A stretch of DNA of 64,000 nt from Anaspis maculata (Eukaryota > Arthropoda > Insecta > Coleoptera > Scraptiidae): positions 5,642,001 to 5,706,000 of the forward strand of contig OX421966.1 of NCBI GenBank assembly GCA_949128115.1. Reading direction: 5' to 3'. Positions 1 to 10,900 of this stretch are shown here, one piece after another. Position 1 is the first letter of the stretch. Each line of letters starts with the position of its first letter. A program made the translations under genes and the position numbers. The notes under the pieces were generated by a model. That model had not been told where the DNA came from. It searched no databases and saw nothing but the letters and a program-made list of their open reading frames with translations.

Positions 1-865
1 AAATCCCCGAAAATCCCATTGGAGCATTTTTCTTGCGGCGCTGTCAAAGTATATCATGTTTGCTGCAACAAGTCCGGAAATTGTATCCTCGCTTTTGTCA
101 CATTAGAGCTATATTGTTAGTTCAGAGCTGTTGGTATACAGGGTGTCCCGAAAATACACCGACAACGTTCTAGCACGGCTTCCTCTAATCAAAATAAGAA
201 AAAAAGTTCCTATGAACATGGGTCCGGAAACGCTTCATAAGGGAGCTACAGGCCCCTGAAGGTGGGACCCTGAAGATGGTTGTTCATTTAATATTTCCGA
301 AACCGTTCAAGGAAAATCGATCCAACTTGACACATTTAATAACCTTCTTATGCCTAACAAAATTTTAATGCCTAACAAAAATGAAGTTGCTTTGAAATAG
401 ATTTTTTTTCGTCTTGAATATCGTAATTAAAAATTGGCATTTCTGACCACGTTTTCATACATTCAAACTCAAATTCCTCGCAAACGGTGCATCTATCGAG
501 GTTGGATAAAGGGACCTTTTTTTGGAAGAAAACACCAATATTCGATAATTTCTTGTTAAATTTGGAAACAATCCACATTCAAACAAGTTAGGGTTATTTT
601 TACCCCTACACCTCAGCCTGATCCACCCCTGGTAAATTATTGTGGAATTAATCTTGCCTCATTTTGTTGGGCATAAGAAGGTTAGTGGATGTGTCAAGTT
701 TGATTGATTTTCCTTGAACGGTTTCGGAGATATTGAGTAAAAACCATCTTCAGGGTCCCACCTTTAGGGGCCTGTAGCTCCCTTAGGAAGCGTTTCCGGA
801 CCCATATTCATGAAAACTTTTTAGTGCATTTTCCATCTTGATGAAAATCGCTATTGCAACCGCTT

Positions 866-943
866 GTCCGTCCGTCCGTCCGTCCGTCCGTCCGTCCGTC
901 CGTCCGTCCGTCCGTCCGTCCGTCCGTCCGTCCGTCCGTCCGT
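866..943. repeat. (CCGT)n microsatellite
   Basis: About 19 uninterrupted tetranucleotide units. The apparent open frames on both strands through it (Arg-Pro-Ser-Val or Gly-Arg-Thr-Asp repeats) are artefacts. Confidence 0.98.
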
Positions 944-1254
944 TCATTGAACTCCTCCCAAACTAGACGACCTAGCTTTCTAATTTTTTCGCTGTTACAT
1001 AGCTGCCACTCCCAAAGGAGGGCTAGGCTATATTGGATGTCTATATTGCGCCGCCAACATAGAGAAAACCGCCCCCGATAAACTTGAAATAACATAATAT
1101 TGCACTTTCTACCAGACCTGATGCTCTGGTGTTCTCATTTTTTGAATAATACATAGTTGCCACTTATAAACGTAAGCCAAGAAACATTCCGTCATCAATA
1201 TGCGCCGCCGACATGAAAAAACTGCTAAAAACCGCCCCCAATCACTTTAAAATG

Positions 1255-2830
1255 AAAAACATAAACCCGAAGACATAGCGATCTGATTCTTTCGGTATAT
1301 AAATAGCTGACTAAAAATGGGAAAGGATGGGCTACTTTTGGTTAGTCGCCGCCCCCAGATTCCGCCCCCCAATCGATAAAAAGTGCAATAAAATGAAAAA
1401 CATAAACCCGAAGACATAGCGATCTGATTCTTTCGGTATATAAATAGCTGACTAAAAATGGGAAAGGATAGGCTACTTTTGGTTGGTCGCCGCCTTAGAT
1501 TCCGCCCCCAAACGATAAAAAGTGCAACTTTCACAAATGTTACTGATTGAGATGTTCCCTTAAACATTTAGGAACTGCCAACTCAAATTGTGCAACGTTT
1601 GCTTAGCCGAACGCTGCCGCTCTCACACGCCGCCCCCAAAGTAAGAGATAAATGAAAAACATGAACCCAAAGACAAAGTGATCCAAGTTTTTCGCTATTT
1701 GGATAGCTGACTAAAAATGGAAAAGGATGGGCTACTTTTGATATGGCGCCGCCTCCAGCTTCCGCCCCCAAAAGAAAAAAGTGCAACTTTCAACAATTTT
1801 CACTGATTTAGCTGATACTGTCACCTCGAACATTTAGAAGCTCTTGACTCAAACTGTGCAAGAATTTCTTTGCCAAACTCTGCCGCTCCCACACGCCGCC
1901 CCCAAAGTGAGAGATAAATGTAAAACATGAACCTGAAGACATAGCGATCTAATTCTTTCACTATATTGATAGCTGACTGAAATTGGAAAAATATAGGCCA
2001 CTTTTAATTAGCCGCCGCCTCCAGCTGCCGCCTCCAAACAAACAAAAAATGCAACTTTCACAATTTTCACTGATTGTCATATTTCCCTCACATTTAGAAA
2101 CTCCCAACTCAAACTGTGCAACAGTTACTTTGCCGAATGCTGCCGCCCCCACACGCTGCCCTCAAAGTGAGAGATGAATGAAAAACATAAACCCGAAGAC
2201 ATAACGATCTAATTCTTTCACTATATGGATGGATAGCTAACTAAAAATGGGAAAGAATAGGCTACCTTTGACATGGCGCCGCCTCCAACCTCCACCCCCA
2301 AAAGAGAAAAAGTGCAACTTTCAATAATTCCCACTGAATTACATTTTAATGTTACCTCAAATATTCAGAAACTCCCAACTCAAACTGTGGAAGAATTTCT
2401 TTGCCAAACTCTGCCGCTCCCACACGCCGCCCCCAAAGTGAGAGATGAATGTAAAACATAACCCTGAAGACATAGCCATTAAATTGTTCCGCTATATAGA
2501 TAGCTGACTAAAAATGGGAAGAGATAGGCCGCTTTTGATTAGTTGCCGCCTCCAGCTCCCGCCCCCAAACAAAAAAATGTAACTTTTACAATTTTCATTG
2601 ATTGTCATATTTCCCTTAACATTTAGAAACTCTCAACTCAAACTGTGCAACAGTTACTTTGCAGAATGCTGCCACCCCCACACGCTGCCCTCAAAGTAAG
2701 AGATAAATGGAAAACATGAACCCGAAGACATAGCGATCTAATTCTTTCGCTATATGGATAGCCGACTAAAAATGGGAAAAAATAAACTACTGCTGATTAG
2801 CCGCCGCTCCCAGCTCCCGCCCTCAAACAA
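1255..2830. repeat. ~262-bp tandem array
   Basis: The block around AACCCGAAGACATAGCGATC recurs at about 1255, 1396, 1654, 1922, 2183, 2452 and 2710, so spacing is 257-269 bp after one short first unit. Each unit has CGCCGCC..CAGC-type C-rich segments in an AT-rich setting. Confidence 0.9.
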
Positions 2831-4518
2831 AAAAATATATTGATGAGTGAAAGAGTTTTCATTCGAATCTATTTCATTGGCAAGTACCCCATTCTGATAA
2901 CACAATATCACAATGAGTTTCGAGTGGAGAAAGTGGGCAAGGAATGGTGTTTCTCCTTCAACCAAATTTCTTTACGTTCACAATATGCCTCTTTGAGAAA
3001 ATGCGCTACTGAGACTCACGCACGTGAAGGCATACTCACTTGTTTCTTATTTTGATGAGAGGAAGCTGCCTTAGAACGTTGTCGGTATATTTTCGGGACA
3101 CCCTGTATACTTCAGGGCATGACCAGAACGTCATCTAAACCGCTGAAATCCTATTTCCCGCAAAAGAAAACACGTAACTAGCTTTAATCTGCAATTACCA
3201 GTGGTAATCAAGTGTAGTTCGGGGATTAGTGACCAAATTTAATAAAATCTGTTTCTTTTTGTGATAAAAGCATGAAATTTGGTATGAGTGGTCATCATGG
3301 TCCCCTTTTCAAATGTAGACATGGCGTCTCGCCATATTTTGATTAGGGGGGCTTAGGGACCCCCTTGAAAATTGAAGTTGCAGAAACTCATGCAAACCAC
3401 CATTAAAATAATTGTCACGCATCTCAAAAAGTGATCATTCGACTCTACGTCAAATCTCAACAAGACAACAAGAGACACACCAGCTATCACCATGTACGCA
3501 ATGTTCTTCATAATGAAAAAAAAAAATTCTTTGGAATGTAAAAAAAAATCGTGTTTTTATAATTTTTTCATGCAATAGAGGGATAAAGTCATCTTCCGCA
3601 TATCATTATCCACCAATCGTATTCGCCGAAGCCATTGATGAAGTCCATTTCTTCATATTGACATCTAGAAGCAACAATTCCAGGATGAAACCAGCCAATT
3701 CAAGTGCTTAGTTCAGCAGCGTTTTTTTCAATGTTACCAATTGATTTGAATGACAATTTATTATTGGGTAGATAGCTTCAACTGTTTTATAATTTTACTG
3801 AGTATAACTAGATTAGGAGTGATGCGCGAAAGCCCCGAAATTTTTTTTTAACCGCCACCTATCACTGTCAGAATTGCACCAAATTTCATGCTACTTTGGC
3901 GAAACAACAGCAAATACAGACTAAAGAGTATAGACAAACGTCAATACGATCTGCAGTTGTCAAATGGAAGGCACAAAGAATGAGGATTGAGGCGTGGAAT
4001 ACTTCAAAGCACTCAGTTCGAGTGGATACACGGTATAGAAATATTTTCAACACACCCTAGGAGCACAAATTTCATGATGGTGAGCGACGCGAAAAAAAAT
4101 TTCCTATGCTTTTGCGCTTGGTTCCGCGTGTAGTCATATAAAATTAGGTTACAGAACAGCTCCAGCTATCTATCCAAAATATGAATTGTCGACCATATTG
4201 ATTGGGAACAATTGAAAAACGAAGTTCCACGACTTCAAAAATTAACACTTTTGACACTCCTTCTTTGGCATCCTGTATATCATGGACAAAGTCGATGGTG
4301 CCGTAAGTCGACATAGCGTCTTGCAGCTGAAGAAAAGTTCTACCAGCCACCATAAATTTTTTTCAAATCGGATATTTTTTGCCCAATATATCCATGCTTG
4401 AAATGGGAGCAAATTTTGCTCTATGCTTAACTTTTGACGAGCAGTTTAGTTGCAGCAAACATGATATACTTTGACAGCGCCGCAAGAAGAATGCTCAACT
4501 GGGATTTTCGGGGATTTT

Positions 4519-5929
4519 GAGTATGTGGTAGAGAATGAAATTCTGAATCGATATCTGCTATAAAATTTCATGAATTAATTTTTTCAAGGTTTGGGGTCTT
4601 TTTTGACTATCTTTACTGCACTAAATGCTGAGAGTGCCATTCTAGCCCATTTTATAGCCTTCCCCAATCTGAGCTTGGTTTTGTACCTATCAGGTGTATT
4701 TCATAGCTATCTGTGTTTTGTCGATGAAGAAGTTACTAAAAATTGTGAAATTTCTTTCTAGACTATGATGGGAACCATCAGCGCCAACGGAATAAAACTG
4801 CTTTAATCGTCCAGAAGCCACCAAATATCCTTATGTGAGACTGGAAAAATCAAGAGGTATTTTGTAACGAGTTGCTGTAGTTAATGACAAGCTATTGTAT
4901 ATGTTTTCTTTTTTATAGAAAATTTGCAAAAGCTGCCTGCAGCAGATGCCACAGCTGGTCCCTCCGAGGGTCCCTCGACCTCTGGAGACTCTAGCCCACA
5001 AGTACAAGTAGAGCAAGAGCCACGGAAGTTAACATAATTTTGTTGATTTACATCAAAACAAATCATAAAATATCAGGCAAGGATGTTTTAGCGGAAGGGC
5101 AAATTTATTGCTAAGAACTGTTTGTTGACTAACTAGTACTAACTACAGCAAACAACAGACAACAGAATACTTGTCATTGTCAAATAGCAAACAAAGCAAA
5201 AGATCTCCTCGAGTCTGAAGGAGTGTTCATAAAAGAGGGTTAAAGAGTGAATGGGTTGAGCAAATGGACTGAGAGAATATGACGTAAATGATTCAAGTGA
5301 CTTCAACCTTACTTGTAAATAATTAGTTTGTTTAAAACATCAATAACCGAGTTCAAAATTATCTACTATTCTACTGACAAAAAGATGAGATAATTTTTTT
5401 CACTGGTACCTGAGCATATTTTAATCTAAGCGCCCCTGTTTTTAATAATGTGTTCATGATAGAAGAATCAAAATGTTGTTGTGCTATTTACTTCAGTCAT
5501 TCAAATAGTAAATCAAGTCTTGAGTATTGATTCGGACTTACCTTCTCAGATACTCTATTTCTCTGGTACCTACATCAACAGAAGACATCATGCGATACTG
5601 TATTTGCAATCATTGTTAAACTATTTATTGTGTACCGACACTGTATTCACAATCATTGTTCTATTTATTGTATACTGACCCTCAGTTGACTCAACAAAAT
5701 CAGTTGTGAATGTTCAAATTCAGTTTGAAAGCGAGAGAGTCGGCGTTCTTAGGGAACCTGATTATCACGTGACCGGCCGGCCGGCGTAAGGGAAGCGCAT
5801 TCTGGCGAACCGTTTGTTTACTCACAGGCCTCGCGGAGTCAAGGACTGACAGCTGTCGGCATCGCGGAAGGCCATAGGCGTCCGTCCCAACGGGCTGTAG
5901 CTGTCACGAACGTCAGATGTGTTCATTTT
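4519..5929. other. No gene seen
   Basis: AT-rich to about 5700, then a GC-rich patch (5760-5900) with GGCCGGCCGG. No conserved frame, exon or repeat is recognisable. Confidence 0.6.
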
Positions 5930-6645
5930 GGTACCCAGAGCCTGTCCAGAGCCATTTGTATGTAAGCAAATGTGCAGAGCAAGTATCCATCACCTGCTGT
6001 TGTGTTTGATGGATACAGCGACCAACCCGCAGCACCAAAGGAGAAGAACAGAGACGACGTGCTGCTAGAAAGTCTTGTCCAAATATGATTTTCGGTGAGC
6101 AGACAACAGCAACCGCCTCAGAGGAGTTTTGAAGCAACGATCTAAACAAATTTGGGTTTATGGACATGCTGAGATTGCTGGGGACGCGCTTCGAGCAGAA
6201 AGGAGTAGGAGTTAGGCAGGCACCTAACGCTGCCGACTTCGTAATCGTCAATACAGCCCCAGAAGTGGCATCATCAGGAAGCACTGCCATCATCGTTGAC
6301 AACACCGTCTCCACGTAATGCTCATTGCCCTCGCCCATCTCGGTGACCGTGTCCTCATGCTGCAATCTGACACCAGTAAGATACAGCGCAGATTGCTGGC
6401 ATGGAAGACATTGTTAGCACATGCTGTATCTTGGTGTGACAAGACAAGGGCGTTGTATGGAAAGGGGAAGAAAAAGACGTACTCCTAAGGCGTAAGGCGA
6501 GCACTGCAATTTACAGCAAGTCAAAACATTCGAAGACCTGGAAGACCATGAAGCACACCCGAGAAAGTTCGATAAAATTGACTGGTGGGTTCTCATGGTC
6601 CAAGGACTCACTGAACCAGAAATCAACTTCAGGCGAATTTGTTCC
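5930..6645 (+). pseudogene. Decayed multicopy arthropod ORF (VVFDGY...HAxxxCDTT family)
   Basis: Reading across frames on the plus strand gives VVFDGYSDQP (about 5992), SCPNMIFGEQTTATAS (about 6076), SNDLNKFGFMDML, IVNTAPEVASSGS and HAVSWCDKTRALYGKGKKK (about 6418). These are, in order, the signature blocks of a gene family present in many copies in arthropod genomes, with a layout that suggests a PIN/FEN-like nuclease fold (inference). Several frameshifts and in-frame stops make it non-functional. The longest open frame here (minus strand, 5913-6365) is an antisense shadow. Confidence 0.55.
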
Positions 6646-7326
6646 CGGTATTTATGGTATAAAGTCTACATAGATTGACTGGGCTAGCTAATGTGAGACA
6701 GAATGACAGCAACAGCACCGGACCCCGCAAATTTCCTGCTTGCTCCGCTCATGGTCAACTTTGACAAATAGCTGAATTTTATCCCCTCCCATCGGCCCCT
6801 AGTAACGGATGATTGCGTAACCCTTGTACAGCCAAAGCTGTCGATAATCTAGCAACCCTAGGCGTTCTCTTCCTTGTTGCCCTCTGGCGCCCTCAAGGCG
6901 CGGCGGAGAGGCGGCGGCATTGGGTGCTTTCCACCTAGACGGTACAAATACCACCAGACGGCACATGTTCCATGGTGTGGCACAAAATTTTAGGTGATCC
7001 AATGAACGGCGCAGAACCGAGTAGGAACACGTAGATGGAAAGCACCGTTTGGCACCTGCACATGCGTAAATGGCAGGTGTACCGAACTTGGGGCTAGGTG
7101 GAAAGCACGCATTAGCAGCGGAGACGACGGAAGAGTAGCAGCAAGCGGTGCTCCATCATATTGTAATAACCGTGTTATTAAAAGGTGGTTGAAATTTAAA
7201 TTCGTAACAGATTTATTAATCCACTCGCACCTCGAGTGAACAACATTTCAGGGCCTAAGTCAGGTAGTTTGATGAATAGAGCTACTTAAACATGGAAATA
7301 ATAATAATAATAATAATAAAATGTCT
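6646..7326. other. Intergenic, downstream of tango
   Basis: No gene. A (TAA)n tract lies at about 7300-7319, just 3' of the tango stop codon on its strand. Confidence 0.6.
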
Positions 7327-7970
7327 TTATTCAAAAAAAGAAGTGCAAGAAATGAACTTGTTCAGATCCTCAGTTGAAGCGCCGGTCTGATGCAACATTT
7401 GCAGCACGTCGGGCTGAGGTTGCGGAGGCAGGCCGGAGATGCTGATGGGGCCCGGTCCGCCTGAATTGGAGCTCTGCACAGGGCTCCGCCACGCGTTCCA
7501 CTGATCCCAGGGTCCGGGGGCAGTGCTGGGCAGCTGGCCGCCGCTCAGCTGCGTGTACGCGGAACCTGGCTGATTGTACTGGCACCATTCTGAAGCCGGC
7601 TGCGCCTGGCTCCAGAATGGCTGCTGACTCCAGAATGGCTGCTGACTCCAGAATGGCTGGTATATCGGCCTGGTATTGCTCTCCGCGAGGCGATCAAAGA
7701 CTTGTTGGGTGTTCGTGCTGCGGGCGGTGGCGCTCGCTTGAGGCGGCAAGCCGTACGATACAGGCCGAGATACAGGCAAAGCCGTCGGTTCGTTCGAACC
7801 GTACACGCCCTGGCCGCTTTTCGCGAGGCGACCCGAGACGTGCTGAGTGTTCCTGCTGTTGCTTGTGGCGCTCGCTCGAGACGGTAAGCCGTACGATGGA
7901 GGCGAAACCGTCGGTCCGTACGAACTGGACACGTTCTGGCCGCTATTCGGACGAGCTGCTTGCTGAGGAT
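7327..7970 (-). CDS. tgo: tango last exon: Gln/Pro/Ser-rich transactivation tail
   Basis: 213 codons plus stop. Begins [20 protein letters not shown] and ends [13 protein letters not shown]. The tail carries an internal duplication (SYGLP..ASAT....NTQ.V..RLA occurs twice) and three QPFWSQ-type copies coded by an 18-bp tandem repeat at about 7616-7672. [13 protein letters not shown] is shared with fly Tango. The stop codon TAA (7327-7329) lies inside an AATAAA hexamer at 7326-7331. Confidence 0.93.
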
Positions 7971-10900
7971 CTGGAAATTGAACATCGACATTTTCAGATA
8001 GGTGCCTACATACAATACTTTGACAAACAAATAATGAATACGGCGAATCAATGGCCAAGTATCTTGTCCTATCACTGTTTTTCAGGTACAGCAAAATGCA
8101 AATGTAATGTCAATATTCGAACCAATATTACTCCAGTTCAGCGGCAGAGAGGTGTTTTAGTTATCGCCCCTGTGGTGGGCGTAAAATTGATTGTTACAAT
8201 CATCACGCTTGTTTCATATGCAATGTCCAAGGAATAAGCACCCTGAATGTTCAAAAAAGACTGTGTTAGCACGAGATACATGGACCAAACGCCACGCGGC
8301 AAGCGGCCGTCAACGCCAGCGTCAACCGCTGTCGATAGTGTCGATATACGGCTATACGTGATGTGGAATTAGCACCACTTTTCGAAGAATGGAATTGTTG
8401 GCAGCCGTGCACCACTGCACACCCTGACTGTCAGCTGACATTGACAGCACAGAAGATAAGAAGAGAAGACGTGTCGTTGCTTGTACAATTTTATTACACG
8501 ATTTGTATATTTGAGAATATATGTTCTACCAGAGCCATCTCTCATTATTCAGAGCCGAGATCAGCAAGATAAGCGAAAACATAACAGGAACAATATGTGC
8601 AAGCGCTCAAGGAAATCGACATTGGAGGAGGAAAACGTTTTACGTAGTGGACCACTACAGCTAGATGATGCAATGTCAAGTGAGTTAACACTGTTCGGGA
8701 GGATAGGGCCCATGCCCGAATTCTGGATGTTGATCAGAACCGTCTTGAGAGTTGAAGCCGATAACTCTTCAACTGGTGTCAGAAACTGAAGGGTTTTCAA
8801 TTTTTCCTGATACCAGTCAATGGCACAGGTATTGTCCTGACTGCCTGGCGCAACACCCCAACGTGTGCAAACCGCTGGATCTGATTTACATGGTAAGAGT
8901 GACTTACAACATGCGCGGAGTATCAGCTTCAGATCTGGTTCTTGCTGTGGTACACGAAGCAAAGCAACCGTTTATACTCACTTTGTACATGCGAAGAAAG
9001 TAGCTTGTGCGAATAAAGCGCGCCAGGACCTCTTTGCAGGCTGTTCTTCCTTCCGGGCTGTTGATAAGCGACCTCCGGAGGTTTGGCGGTAACTTCAGTT
9101 TCGCTGTTTGGCGATTTGACGGTCGTGTTTGTGCACAAGATGTACTCAATTTCCTCCGAGTAGGGATTTATAAAAACGGAAGCACTGGTGCGCATCCGGA
9201 CATACTCGCCGTTTTTCGCACGGAATCTGTACATGACGGACAGGACTTTACCTTTCAATTTCAGCACTGCAGAAGAAAGAATGTTAATTTTGTTGCTGCA
9301 CATTAGAAATACCCGGCGCACTCACCTTTTCTGAAACTGGCTTTCATGCGTTTCTGGTCTTCAACGTGGTAAAATTTAAAACAGATTTGGCCCAAGAGTT
9401 CCGATGGCGCATAGCCCAAGAGCTCGATGACTCGTTGATCGACGAAACTGAACTTGCCATTCAAGGAATGTCGTGAAGCAAACTCGGCGGTGCTGTTCAA
9501 GCGGGCCAGAATGCTCGGGTTTGTCGTCGCGGTTATTTGCAGACGTCCCACGGCCACCAAGCAGCTCGTGGGTATATCATCACCCTCGAGTTTCAATGGT
9601 ACACCTGTGAACATACCAGATATTTTTTCTTATCAAGAATTATCCTTGTACATTTTTGAGCGATATTCCAGAAGTAAGAGTATACTTGAACAAATACGTG
9701 CAATATTTTCATTTATTTGCGAGTTTAACCGTTTCAGACCTTCAAAAAAAAATTATAACTCATTCTAATCATACCTACCTGTTGCAGACCGATTCTTCTC
9801 GATGTACCCGACCCAACGCATGACTACGTAGTTTTCGTCCCTATTTGAACCGAGACAGTTTTGCTGTTTCGGCCTGTTCGAATTCCCGCCGGCCATGCTG
9901 TTGGAGGGCAAGTGGCTCGATTTCATTCGACATTCGAAATCCCGTCGAGAATCCATGTCTTTGCTTGTTGCGCCTTCACGCCTTGAAGCTGCAAATGAAT
10001 TCAATCAGTGAAACAGCTAACCAGTGCTGAGGCACTGCTACCGGTAACCTGCGGTTCTTTCGTTGACAACTGCTCCCGAACTTTCTCGACATCTTCGGGA
10101 TGAATGTTGTCGTACAAACACGAACCGAGCCAGTCGCTCGGAAAAAAGCTGAGAACCGGAGTCACCCAATCCGACACGTGGAATACTTGTCCGGTATCGC
10201 AGCTCACGATCAACAAAAAACCATTTTCAGCCTCCACAATCACCTGCTTCATCTCCTGACCCACGGGAAAGGGAGACTTATGAGTTCCATTAGCTGTTAT
10301 AGTCTCATTTATAATAGCTGCAATGTGACAAGAATTTTAACAAATGCTTCAAAGACCTCGTCAAAAATCTTACAGTAACAGGAAGGTAGAACCAAAACTA
10401 ATAAGTCGGGAAACCACAATCATAACGAATCTCACGGCTTCACTCTTCTTTACTCAAAGCTAGAATTTGATCTCTTTATGGCAATAATTATTCCAGCTTC
10501 CTTCATGGAGTTTTTCAAAGATCTACTTTTGACCTTCCCAAAAATATTTGGGTGGGGGGTTAAAAATAGGGGGATAAGGGGGAGGGCATCCCCTGTTATC
10601 TCCGCCCCTGAAAATATTTGATGAGATGCGTTATTATTGTTCAATAGAGACTTGATTCAGTAAACTTTGATTTGAATTTGAATAAAATCGGTTGAACGAT
10701 TCAAAAGTTATGCAAAAAAAACCGTTTTTAAAAAACAACTTTGAAGGCCTGTATCTCCGTTATTATACGTTCGCGAGAGTATGTTTATCGAAAAAAGTCA
10801 CCTTAATTTTCAATTTTCTATCTCCCTGTGAACTTTGTTACACTTATTCCGGGACAGCTGTATACAAATGATACAATAAACATGAATATGTGTATGAATA

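Larger units (their letters stand above)
139..3105. mobile_element. Nested element with CAGGGTGTCCCG ends and TATA duplication
   Basis: About 68-bp terminal inverted repeats beginning CAGGGTGTCCCGAAAATA; TATA flanks both ends (135-138, 3106-3109). Inside: an inner palindrome at about 208-815, a (CCGT)n microsatellite at 866-943 and a ~262-bp tandem array at 1255-2830. No transposase frame is visible, so it is non-autonomous. Confidence 0.75.
1..4518. mobile_element. Outer inverted-repeat element
   Basis: 1-73 is the near reverse complement of 4449-4518 (AAATCCCCGAAAATCCCA ... and GACAGCGCCGCAAGAA). It encloses a second TIR element at 139-3105. 3110-4448 shows no gene that I can support. Confidence 0.6.

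Noticed and set aside
808..1095. Open frames of Gly-Arg-Thr-Asp and Arg-Pro-Ser-Val repeats on both strands
   Set aside because: They are translations of the (CCGT)n microsatellite and have no conserved flanks.
5913..6365. 150-codon minus-strand frame
   Set aside because: The plus strand shows ordered blocks of a known gene family through the same bases, so this is an antisense artefact.
7617..8237. 206-codon plus-strand open frame and other long frames across 7.3-8.1 kb
   Set aside because: They are antisense or out-of-frame shadows of the last tango exon, whose minus-strand protein matches the family.
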